From Clostridia bacterium (GTDB taxonomy: Bacteria > Bacillota > Clostridia > Oscillospirales > RGIG577): DNA of 5,585 bases. This document shows positions 1 to 5,125 of this stretch, piece by piece. Numbering within the stretch: the stretch's first letter is position 1; each line of letters opens with the position of its first letter. Under the pieces are notes generated by a model. That model had not been told where the DNA came from, made no database searches, and saw nothing but the letters and a program-made list of their open reading frames with translations. The stretch is from contig JAFOLN010000271.1 of assembly GCA_017419325.1 (NCBI GenBank), positions 1 through 5,585 of the forward strand, in the 5' to 3' direction. The translations under genes were made by a program, and so were the position numbers.

Positions 1-428
1 AGGCCATTGCCGCAATCTACGATGGCAAGATAGTCGCGGGCGACGTTGTCGTTATCCGCTACGAGGGCCCGAAGGGCGGCCCCGGCATGCGCGAGATGCT
101 CAACCCCACCTCCGCCATCGCGGGAATGGGACTTGACAAGGACGTGGCGCTCATCACCGACGGACGCTTCTCCGGCGCGACCCGCGGGGCATCCATCGGC
201 CATGTATGCCCCGAAGCGGCGCAGGGCGGCCCCATCGCTTTTGTGGAGGAGGGCGATATAATCAATATCGATATCACCACCTGCTCCATAAATCTTGATG
301 TAGACGAAAAAACGCTTGAGGCGCGCCGTGCAAAATGGGTATGCCCCGAGCCCAAGGTAAAGACGGGCTACCTCGCAAGATACGCAAAGCTCGTGACCTC
401 CGCCGCAAGAGGCGCAGTGCTTGAATAG
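1..428 (+). CDS. ilvD: Dihydroxy-acid dehydratase, C-terminal fragment (5' end outside window)
   Basis: IlvD removes water from 2,3-dihydroxy-isovalerate and 2,3-dihydroxy-3-methylvalerate to give the 2-keto acids that precede valine and isoleucine; it is a cytosolic iron-sulfur enzyme. The reading frame is open from base 3 and ends with TAG at 426-428, giving about 141 residues of a protein normally around 550 long, so only the C-terminal swivel domain is here. Recognisable family stretches are the GPKGGPGM segment near the start, NPTSAI, the second IlvD signature around ALITDGRFSGAT, then SIGHV-PEAA-GGPIA and a final EGD-I-IDI strand. The edge is a window boundary, not a truncation of the gene. 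A strong terminator follows, so this is the last gene of its transcript, probably a branched-chain amino acid operon lying to the left. The related 6-phosphogluconate dehydratase (Edd) shares the fold, but these motifs match IlvD better. Confidence 0.95.
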   Translation, partial: AIAAIYDGKIVAGDVVVIRYEGPKGGPGMREMLNPTSAIAGMGLDKDVALITDGRFSGATRGASIGHVCPEAAQGGPIAFVEEGDIINIDITTCSINLDVDEKTLEARRAKWVCPEPKVKTGYLARYAKLVTSAARGAVLE

Positions 429-458
429 AATAATAACGCACATAAGCACATAAATTGC

Positions 459-497
459 AAAGACGCCGCATCGTTCTATCGATGCGGCGTCTTTTTA
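459..497 (+). terminator. Intrinsic terminator of ilvD, possibly bidirectional
   Basis: A perfect 15-bp stem (arms 459-473 and 480-494) closes a 6-nt loop (474-479) and runs into five T residues at 492-496, 31 bases after the ilvD stop. On the plus strand this is a textbook rho-independent terminator. The same stem sits 28 bases past the stop of the minus-strand DUF1847 gene. In that direction it is followed only by TTTGCAATTT, a weaker U-tract, so it probably also ends the convergent operon, less efficiently. Confidence 0.93.
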
Positions 498-524
498 GGG
501 AAAAATCAAAACATAAAAGGAAGG

Positions 525-1172
525 TTATTTTTTAAATCTTGAATACATGCCGTCTGCGGTATAAAGAGCGGCGGCGGGATTGTGGGCAAGTACGCGGTCC
601 TTTACTATCATAACCGTGGTGGGTGCTTCGCTGTGCTTTAAGAACAGCGTATCATGCCCGACGCACAGCCCGATGACTATATTGAAATCGGTATTCTCCG
701 CGGCGAGGGCTTTCGCCTGCATGATGGGGTTGCACATGGACTCGTGTCCGCAGCCGCCGTTAAGCTTCTTTTCGTTCGGGACGCCTATTTCGGTCTTGTC
801 GACAGCGCCGATCTTGCAGCCGACGGTGTAATACTTTATCTTGTTCTGTCTGAGTATCTTTGTAAATATCCCGGTCTCCTTCATAAGGCCTACACAGGAG
901 GCAATGCCCACTTTTTTATAGCCCATGCGCTTTATAAATTCTATCGTTTCTTCGACGCGCGTAAGCTTGCCGTAAAATTCGCCCTCGATGCAGGCCGAGG
1001 TGCGGGCAATGCGGCCAAGCTCCTCGTCTTCTTTGTATATGGACACGACCTCCGACAAAAGCTCTTCGTCCACGTTTTTCGTAAGGCAGAATGCCGGGTA
1101 TTTCTCTTCATTCCGGCTGCGGCATGAGAGAACGCCGCAGTCTGAGCATGTATGAACGGTTCTTACAGCCAT
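525..1172 (-). CDS. DUF1847 family cysteine-rich putative metal-binding protein
   Basis: This 215-residue protein matches my recollection of the DUF1847 family, annotated as an uncharacterised metal-binding protein in anaerobes; no biochemical role is known to me. It has ten cysteines, at residues 9, 12, 17, 29, 61, 93, 119, 141, 147 and 170. The first four form C-x2-C-x4-C-x11-C. Later come a GGCGHESMC block (139-147) and GLCVGHD (168-174), both conserved-looking and able to bind metal or an iron-sulfur cluster. No signal peptide or membrane segment is visible, so it should be cytosolic. The ATG at 1170-1172 follows a GGAGGA site (1181-1186) with an 8-base spacer. It is the last gene of the minus-strand operon, 24 bases after the solute-binding protein gene, which suggests a role tied to handling the imported substrate. 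The family call is firm; any function is inference. Confidence 0.88.
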   Translation of the reverse strand: MAVRTVHTCSDCGVLSCRSRNEEKYPAFCLTKNVDEELLSEVVSIYKEDEELGRIARTSACIEGEFYGKLTRVEETIEFIKRMGYKKVGIASCVGLMKETGIFTKILRQNKIKYYTVGCKIGAVDKTEIGVPNEKKLNGGCGHESMCNPIMQAKALAAENTDFNIVIGLCVGHDTLFLKHSEAPTTVMIVKDRVLAHNPAAALYTADGMYSRFKK

Positions 1173-1196
1173 TTGTTATATCCTCCGTTTGTTTTT

Positions 1197-2420
1197 TCAG
1201 GTATAAAGCGTTTCTGTGCTTGTTTCCTGTTTGCAGCAGTCGTTATTATCTTTCGGAGTGCAGCAGTCCTCGCCGAAAAGCCCGTCATATTCCGTCTCGC
1301 CGTCCGTGTAGGAGAGGGAAGCGGCGGAAACGGATTTGTCCGACGTTTCCGCAGAAGCCGAAAGCTCTATCTCCTCAGGCGAGTAGGTGTCGGGCACGTC
1401 GTCAAAGAAGATGTATGCGCCGTCGGCGAAGTCCTTTGCCACGGTGCCCTCCTTTAAGATGCCTATATCCGTAAGCTGAGCTACGCTTAGCTGTATCGCG
1501 TCATATCCGCCCTGAACCGAGGGAATGTAGTTGTAGCTTCTTAATACCTTTGCGTTGAATTCCGCGTCGCCTGCAACGTAATCCTTATCTATCTGGATTT
1601 GAGCCGCCTCCTCGGGATGCTCGTTTACCCAAACGGCTGCCTTTAAAACGGCGCGGGTGAATGCGGCGGCGACCTCGGGATGATTTACGGCTAAGTCCTC
1701 CGTTACGAAGGCACCGCAGCAGTATTCATCCTTAAAGCCCTCGCTTGCGGCGGTATCAAGAAGCACCGTAAGGCCGTATTCGTCCTCATACTGTGATGCG
1801 TTGGGGTCGGCAAGGGCAATAACGTCCGCGGCGCCGTTCTGAAGCGCCTGCCCCATATCGGAGCTTGCGAAAACGAGGAACTCCACCTCGGGCGACTGCT
1901 CGTCAAAGCTTATGCCCTCATTTGAAAGGGCGCGCTTTGTAACGATGGTCTCTGCGCCTGCAAGACCCGTAACGGCAATCTTTTTGCCGCGAAGGTCGGA
2001 AACGCTCGTGATGCCCGAATCGGGAAGTGCAAGTATCTTTATGCAGCCCGTGTGTATGCCTGCCGTGAAGCGGATGTTAAGGCCGTTTTCAATGGGCAGA
2101 AGGAACTTGCCGATAAGGCCGAAGCCTACGTCAACCTGACCTGCGCCCACCGCCTCCATAACGTGGGAAGCCTCCACCTGTATGTTTTCGGCGTCAATGC
2201 CTTCCGCCTCAAAGAAGCCTTTTTCCACCGCTATATGGAGAGGAGCCTGGCAAAGTGAAGGGGAGTAGGCCACCTTGAGATGATAAAGTCCGCCGTCCGC
2301 GTCTTTCGCGGCTGCGGCCTGTTCGCTTTGCTCACCGCCTTCGCTGCTGTTCGAGGCGCAGCCTGCAAATGAGAATATCAGCAGGGCGCATAATATAAAT
2401 GAAAGTGTCTTTTTAAGCAT
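1197..2420 (-). CDS. ABC transporter substrate-binding lipoprotein, SsuA/NMT1-THI5-like, with Cys-rich tail
   Basis: Extracytoplasmic binding protein of the importer encoded by the two preceding genes. Residues 1-21 form a lipoprotein signal: KK, a hydrophobic core, then a lipobox ending FAGC with Cys21 as the lipidation site. Phe at -3 is less common than Leu. The body (about 45-345) has the nitrate/sulfonate/taurine/HMP-precursor fold: SPSLCQAPLHIAVEKGFFEAEGI, GAGQVDVGFG, SDLRGKKIAVTG and a NHPEVAAAFTRAVLKA helix. HTGC (123-126) and a vicinal CC pair at 234-235 are notable in a protein that is usually Cys-poor. Its 407 residues exceed the usual 320-340 or so. The excess is a polar, low-complexity tail (about 345-407) ending in two CC pairs at 386-387 and 395-396. 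The ATG (2418-2420) has an AAGGAG site 9 bases upstream. It lies 22 bases after the ATPase gene. Substrate unknown. Confidence 0.9.
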   Translation of the reverse strand: MLKKTLSFILCALLIFSFAGCASNSSEGGEQSEQAAAAKDADGGLYHLKVAYSPSLCQAPLHIAVEKGFFEAEGIDAENIQVEASHVMEAVGAGQVDVGFGLIGKFLLPIENGLNIRFTAGIHTGCIKILALPDSGITSVSDLRGKKIAVTGLAGAETIVTKRALSNEGISFDEQSPEVEFLVFASSDMGQALQNGAADVIALADPNASQYEDEYGLTVLLDTAASEGFKDEYCCGAFVTEDLAVNHPEVAAAFTRAVLKAAVWVNEHPEEAAQIQIDKDYVAGDAEFNAKVLRSYNYIPSVQGGYDAIQLSVAQLTDIGILKEGTVAKDFADGAYIFFDDVPDTYSPEEIELSASAETSDKSVSAASLSYTDGETEYDGLFGEDCCTPKDNNDCCKQETSTETLYT

Positions 2421-2442
2421 GATGTTATTCTCCTTTTTAATG

Positions 2443-3222
2443 TTATAAATAATAATCGGGCTCGGGCTTTGATATAGTGTAGTTTAAAAGCCTGAGTATC
2501 TTTGCATGGTATGCGAGGAAGTCCTCGCCGCCGCGGGCGCGGGGATGGGAAAGCCCCACGTCCACGACGCTTATTATCTTTCCGGGACGCGGCGTCATAA
2601 CGACTATCCTGTCCGACAGATATATGGCCTCGTCAACGTCGTGGGTGACCATTATCATGGTCATGTTCTGCTCTGCGCGTATTCTGAGTATCTCGTCCTG
2701 CATGTTCATGCGGGTGAACGCGTCCAGCGCTCCCAGAGGCTCGTCTAAAAGCAGTACCTTGGGATGCCCCACAAGCGCTCTGGCAAGGGACGCTCTCTGG
2801 CACATGCCGCCGGAAAGCTGATGGGGATAATATTTTTCAAACCCCTTAAGCCCTACAAGGGAGATGAACTCATCAACGAGCTTTTCGCTGCCGCGGAAAA
2901 TCTTTCTGGCCCGAAGGCCGAAGGCGATGTTGTCGTATATGTTGAGCCACGGAAAGAGCGTGTGCTCCTGGAACATAAAGCCCCTGTCGCTTCCCGGGGA
3001 GGTTATGTCCCCGCCGTCAAGCTTTACGCTGCCGCTGTCCGGGGAAATGAGCCCCGATATGAGCCGCAGAAGCGTTGACTTCCCGCAGCCCGACGGGCCT
3101 ATAAGGGATATGAAGTCGCCCGGCGCAATGCTGAGGCTCACGTCGTGGAGGGCGCGTACAGTTTCCCCCTGGGGATTTGTAAACTCTTTATTCACATGGG
3201 ATATCTCAATGCCGCCTACCAT
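2443..3222 (-). CDS. ABC transporter ATP-binding protein, SsuB/TauB/NrtD type
   Basis: Cytosolic ATPase that powers the importer. With the start at 3222 it has 259 residues, a normal length. All motifs are present: Walker A GPSGCGKST (42-50), Q-loop Gln85 in FQEHTLFPWL, signature LSGGM (136-140), Walker B KVLLLDEP (155-162), D-loop GALD (164-167) and switch His194. The residue after LSGGM is Cys141, where Arg or Lys is usual (QRASLARAL follows). The start is ambiguous. ATG at 3243 (seven residues longer, MAEGCDQ) has AAGGTG 5 bases upstream. ATG at 3222 has an AAGGGTGTGATC stretch matching 10 of 12 positions of the full anti-16S complement with good spacing, and gives the usual short N-terminus before the IEI strand, so I chose it. 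It overlaps the permease stop by 7 bases, implying translational coupling. Its subfamily resembles sulfonate, taurine and nitrate ATPases; the exact substrate is unclear. Confidence 0.93.
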   Translation of the reverse strand: MVGGIEISHVNKEFTNPQGETVRALHDVSLSIAPGDFISLIGPSGCGKSTLLRLISGLISPDSGSVKLDGGDITSPGSDRGFMFQEHTLFPWLNIYDNIAFGLRARKIFRGSEKLVDEFISLVGLKGFEKYYPHQLSGGMCQRASLARALVGHPKVLLLDEPLGALDAFTRMNMQDEILRIRAEQNMTMIMVTHDVDEAIYLSDRIVVMTPRPGKIISVVDVGLSHPRARGGEDFLAYHAKILRLLNYTISKPEPDYYL

Positions 3223-4163
3223 TTGATCACACCCTTCTGCCATATGAGCACCTTGTCGCGGAACTTAAATAAAAACGTTATCAAAAGATAGCACGTTATG
3301 GACATTACTATCAGCCCCGCGTATACGTTTGCGTAGGACATCATTTCCTTCTGCCAGTTTATGTACCAGCCGATGCCGTATTTTGCGCCCAGCATCTCGG
3401 CGGTTACAAGCGTTATGAACGAAGCGGTGGTGCCGTTGAAAAGGCCTATGAACACATGGGGCAGAGCCGCGGGCACGGCCACCTTGAATATCGTGTACCC
3501 CGGCGACGCGCCCAGGGTCGCCGCCGCCTCGAAGTATGAGTTCTGAATACTTCCTATTCCGCTGGAGGTGAGCACCGTTGTGGGGAACCATACGGCGAGG
3601 GCTATAAGGAACGCGCTTGCGGACACCACCGTGGGGAAGCTCACAAGCACAAGGGGCACCCAGGCCGTAGAGGGTATAGGGCCAAGCACTCTTACGAGCG
3701 GATAGACCCAGTACCGCGCCCCGGGGTTCACACCGATGGCGATTCCCGTGAATATCCCTGCCGCCGCGCCGCATACCCAGCCCGTTATGAGGAGCCTGAG
3801 GGAATAGAGCAGGCATTTTCCGATGAACGCCGCGTCGGTTATGAGCACACCGGCAACGCGGTCGAGCGACGGAAAATAGAGTACGGGCAAAATGGCTGTT
3901 TTTACGGTGAGTATATTCAGAACCGTTAAAAACGCAAGCACTCCGCAGCAGAACGGAGCCTTGTGCGTGTACTTTTTTGTATACCGCGGGCTTTTAAGAC
4001 CGACAAAGAACAAAACTGCCGTAACTATCAGCACAGCGGCAAAAACATACGAAAGAAACGGCGCCTGCGCTTCGGGGTGAAGCGGAGAATCGGGTAAAGC
4101 CAATGCGGTAATAAGGGCAAGTGCCGAGAAAAGCACGGGTAAAAATGATTTTAGCTTATGCAT
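3216..4163 (-). CDS. ABC transporter permease, SsuC/TauC/NrtB type, with extra N-terminal membrane segments
   Basis: Membrane channel of the importer, 315 residues. The C-terminal two thirds is a standard binding-protein-dependent permease domain. It carries the EAA loop at residues 212-231 (EAAATLGASPGYTIFKVAVP), which docks on the ATPase, and a GPIPSTAWVPL segment (161-171) typical of the SsuC/TauC group. About 80 residues precede this domain, with three hydrophobic stretches (about 7-23, 36-56 and 70-88); ordinary SsuC proteins are roughly 250-265 long. I place the start at ATG 4161-4163 (MHKLKSF), with GGGAGG at 4176-4181, a rather long 12-base spacer from GGAGG. The frame stays open upstream to a GTG at 4277, but that extension would read through an intrinsic terminator and into the preceding gene's stop region. 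It is first of the three transporter genes and overlaps the ATPase start. Its ribosome site can fold into a hairpin (4174-4190). Confidence 0.9.
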   Translation of the reverse strand: MHKLKSFLPVLFSALALITALALPDSPLHPEAQAPFLSYVFAAVLIVTAVLFFVGLKSPRYTKKYTHKAPFCCGVLAFLTVLNILTVKTAILPVLYFPSLDRVAGVLITDAAFIGKCLLYSLRLLITGWVCGAAAGIFTGIAIGVNPGARYWVYPLVRVLGPIPSTAWVPLVLVSFPTVVSASAFLIALAVWFPTTVLTSSGIGSIQNSYFEAAATLGASPGYTIFKVAVPAALPHVFIGLFNGTTASFITLVTAEMLGAKYGIGWYINWQKEMMSYANVYAGLIVMSITCYLLITFLFKFRDKVLIWQKGVIKW

Positions 4164-4173
4164 TATTATTGTT

Positions 4174-4190
4174 TTCCTCCCTATGAGGAA
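4174..4190 (-). promoter_or_regulatory. Hairpin that can hide the permease ribosome binding site
   Basis: On the minus strand TTCCTC-ATAGG-GAGGAA is a perfect 6-bp stem with a 5-nt loop. The 3' arm plus one loop base contains the GGGAGG ribosome site of the permease (start 4163). In RNA the fold would block ribosome access unless a protein, ligand or approaching ribosome opens it. The complementarity is direct; regulation is inference. Confidence 0.5.
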
Positions 4191-4200
4191 TAAAGGGCAT

Positions 4201-4242
4201 AAAAAAAGAGGCTCTGCAAAAACCGTGTTTTTGCAAAACCTC
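4201..4242 (-). terminator. Intrinsic terminator between the DUF2292 gene and the permease gene
   Basis: On the minus strand GAGGTTTTGCAAAAAC (4242-4227), a 3-nt loop and GTTTTTGCAGAGCCTC (4223-4208) form a 16-position stem with 14 Watson-Crick pairs. Seven T residues follow (4207-4201). It begins 18 bases after the DUF2292 stop and ends 37 bases before the permease ATG. I found no convincing promoter between it and the permease, so it is either a leaky operon-internal terminator or an attenuator limiting how many transcripts reach the transporter genes. Confidence 0.85.
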
Positions 4243-4260
4243 CGGTCTGTCCGGTCAGTT

Positions 4261-4425
4261 TTATTCTTTGGGAACACGTATTTTTTCGTTTATCTCGATC
4301 TGTACCAAAATACCGTCCTGAAAAACCAGATTAAGCGAGCCGAACCTTATTTTCTGTGAAAGCTCCTTTATTCGCTCTAATTGATCTTCGGTGAGGGCCT
4401 GTTTTGTTATGCTTTCTTTTTTCAT
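4261..4425 (-). CDS. Small DUF2292 (YezD-like) protein
   Basis: A 54-residue protein easily missed by gene callers. After a short charged helical N-terminus (TEDQLERIKELSQK), residues 26-50 hold the pattern I associate with DUF2292, named for Bacillus subtilis YezD. Its parts are an IR-FGS turn, a hydrophobic strand, a QDG turn, VQIE and a closing NEKIR. The family is uncharacterised; from memory its genes often sit beside sulfonate- or nitrate-type ABC transporter genes, as here. ATG at 4423-4425 was chosen because GGAG lies 9-10 bases upstream; an in-frame ATG at 4438-4440 has no ribosome site. Its ATG overlaps the TGA of the 35-residue ORF as ATGA, so translation is probably coupled. TAA is at 4261-4263. 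A terminator follows 18 bases later, so this gene can be expressed on a short transcript without the transporter. No signal peptide, membrane segment or cysteine is present. Confidence 0.82.
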   Translation of the reverse strand: MKKESITKQALTEDQLERIKELSQKIRFGSLNLVFQDGILVQIEINEKIRVPKE

Positions 4426-4529
4426 AAACAAGGTCTCCATAAAACATTTGTCATTCGGCTTTCATAACGGAGGCACATTCGTCCGTATCTGAAGTTTTCT
4501 CTTAAAAGGTCTGTGAAAAATCTCTGCAT
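4422..4529 (-). CDS. Unrecognised 35-residue peptide, first ORF of the operon
   Basis: I do not recognise this protein. It begins MQRFFTDLLRENFRYGR and ends NVLWRPCL; it is strongly basic (seven Arg and no Lys, against three acidic residues), with two Cys (19 and 34) and one Trp. Support that it is translated: AGGAG (4536-4540) lies 6 bases before the ATG (4527-4529), it is the first ORF after a perfect-consensus promoter (start site about 4566, leaving a leader of only about 37 bases), and its TGA overlaps the next ATG in the ATGA arrangement typical of coupled genes. It might be a real small protein, or a leader peptide whose translation controls the downstream genes. It has no run of one amino acid of the kind seen in classical attenuation peptides. 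Cysteine and arginine codons are present but not clustered in tandem. Confidence 0.55.
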   Translation of the reverse strand: MQRFFTDLLRENFRYGRMCLRYESRMTNVLWRPCL

Positions 4530-4535
4530 GGCTTT

Positions 4536-4540
4536 CTCCT
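4536..4540 (-). promoter_or_regulatory. Ribosome binding site of the 35-residue ORF
   Basis: AGGAG on the minus strand, 6 bases before the ATG at 4529. This is one of the best-placed ribosome sites in the window, and it is the main reason to treat this very short ORF as translated. Confidence 0.7.
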
Positions 4541-4572
4541 AAAAACTTATCAATTCAGTATGTTTAGTAGGT

Positions 4573-4601
4573 ATTATACATATGCAAAAACTGTTTGTCA
4601 A
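4573..4601 (-). promoter_or_regulatory. Consensus sigma-A promoter of the minus-strand operon
   Basis: The minus strand has TTGACA at 4601-4596, a 17-base spacer and TATAAT at 4578-4573. Both hexamers match the housekeeping consensus exactly with ideal spacing, so it should be intrinsically strong. Predicted start is near 4566. It is back-to-back with the regulator promoter; the two -35 boxes are 18 bases apart. No obvious inverted repeat lies over it, so control may occur mainly downstream of initiation. Confidence 0.88.
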
Positions 4602-4619
4602 TACAAAATTGAAAAAAAG

Positions 4620-4648
4620 TTGACGCGCCGATGCATATATGGTATACT
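4620..4648 (+). promoter_or_regulatory. Sigma-A promoter of the Fur-family regulator and metal-binding lipoprotein genes
   Basis: TTGACG at 4620-4625, a 17-base spacer and TATACT at 4643-4648, preceded by TGG (4640-4642), an extended -10 element. Predicted start is near 4655, inside the inverted repeat at 4650-4670. This placement means the regulator's start codon must lie downstream of 4655, which excludes the in-frame ATG at 4631. Confidence 0.85.
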
Positions 4649-4649
4649 C

Positions 4650-4670
4650 ATTTGCGAAGCAGTCGCAAAT
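4650..4670. promoter_or_regulatory. Perfect inverted repeat, candidate operator of the Fur-family regulator
   Basis: ATTTGCGA (4650-4657), five bases AGCAG, then TCGCAAAT (4663-4670): a perfect 8-bp dyad of 21 bases. It begins 2 bases after the -10 box and covers the predicted start site, where a bound repressor would block transcription. Size and symmetry suit a dimeric Fur-family protein, though the sequence is not the familiar TCGTAAT-N-ATTACGA Zur box or the PerR box of Bacillus. Because transcription would start inside the left arm, it acts more plausibly as DNA than as an RNA hairpin. Confidence 0.72.
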
Positions 4671-4671
4671 T

Positions 4672-4678
4672 GGGGGTG
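4672..4678 (+). promoter_or_regulatory. Ribosome binding site that fixes a TTG start for the regulator
   Basis: GGGGGTG matches GGAGGTG at six of seven positions and lies 6-8 bases before TTG at 4685-4687. It is 18 bases from the ATG at 4697, too far for that start. The site abuts the right arm of the operator. Confidence 0.6.
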
Positions 4679-4684
4679 CGTGAT

Positions 4685-5095
4685 TTGAATAAATACATGA
4701 CGAGACAGCGAAAAATTCTGCTTTCCTTTCTTTCCGCTCATGCCGACAGACAGCTTTCTGCGCGCCAGATAGCGGAGTCGCTTCAGGAGGAAAACATAAG
4801 CGTAAGCGCCGTTTACCGCAATCTTGCGGAGCTTGCGAATGAGGGAAAGGTAAGAAAGATATCGAAGTCAAAAAGCCGTGAGATATTCTTTCAGTATACG
4901 GACAACGAGGCCTGCCGCGACTGTCTCCATCTTTACTGCAAAAGCTGCGGCCGCACATACCATATGGACACAAAAGAGGCGGACAGCCTTGTTGAAAATC
5001 TTGCCCGAAACGAGGGCTTTGCCGTTGACAAAACGGCGACCGTGCTTTACGGAACGTGCGAAGACTGCCTTAATAAGGAGGATCGCGGGAAGTAG
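4685..5095 (+). CDS. Fur-family metal-responsive transcriptional repressor (probably Zur-like)
   Basis: Dimeric DNA-binding repressor that senses a metal ion. With the TTG start it has 136 residues, normal for Fur proteins. The N-terminal winged helix covers about 4-70: TRQRKILLSFL, then SARQIAESL, and the recognition helix ISVSAVYRNLAELANEGKV (38-56). The C-terminal half holds the structural zinc site, CKSC (85-88) and CEDC (125-128), plus further possible ligands Cys77, Cys80, His82 and His93. Starts considered: GTG 4676, TTG 4685, ATG 4697; only TTG has a well-placed ribosome site, and ATG 4631 overlaps the promoter. It lies 30 bases before a ZnuA-like gene, suggesting zinc as the signal. 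Fur (iron), PerR (peroxide), Mur and Nur share the fold, so zinc is an inference from context. It probably represses itself through the repeat at 4650-4670. Confidence 0.9.
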   Translation: MNKYMTRQRKILLSFLSAHADRQLSARQIAESLQEENISVSAVYRNLAELANEGKVRKISKSKSREIFFQYTDNEACRDCLHLYCKSCGRTYHMDTKEADSLVENLARNEGFAVDKTATVLYGTCEDCLNKEDRGK

Positions 5096-5125
5096 AGCCG
5101 CGGCAGAACAATGAACGGAGGAAAA

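Noticed and set aside
459..497. Hairpin after ilvD as a mobile-element end or repeat
   Set aside because: The perfect stem with a small loop and T-tract directly after a stop codon is fully explained as a terminator; no second copy was seen in the window.
654..1127. Plus-strand 157-codon ORF opposite the DUF1847 gene
   Set aside because: It is a mirror-frame shadow of a conserved gene; its composition follows the codons of the real frame and it has no ribosome site of note.
3265..3816. Minus-strand 183-codon ORF within the permease gene
   Set aside because: It is a shifted frame of the permease, rich in Arg, Gly and His, and lies wholly inside the EAA-containing domain coding region.
4164..4277. 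A 38-residue N-terminal extension of the permease beginning at GTG 4277
   Set aside because: It would be encoded by the intrinsic terminator stem and its T-tract and overlaps the end of the DUF2292 gene. It has no ribosome site, and ATG 4163 has GGGAGG upstream.
4426..4566. A riboswitch or T-box in the operon leader
   Set aside because: The leader before the first ribosome site is only about 25 bases, the rest is occupied by the 35-residue ORF, and I recognised no riboswitch core or T-box sequence.
4631..4684. ATG 4631 as start of the Fur-family regulator
   Set aside because: It lies inside the promoter spacer, upstream of the -10 box at 4643-4648, and gives an N-terminus unlike Fur proteins; TTG 4685 has the ribosome site.
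4539..4973. Minus-strand 144-codon ORF opposite the Fur-family gene
   Set aside because: It is antisense to a clear Fur-family gene, spans both promoters, and its translation resembles no protein family.
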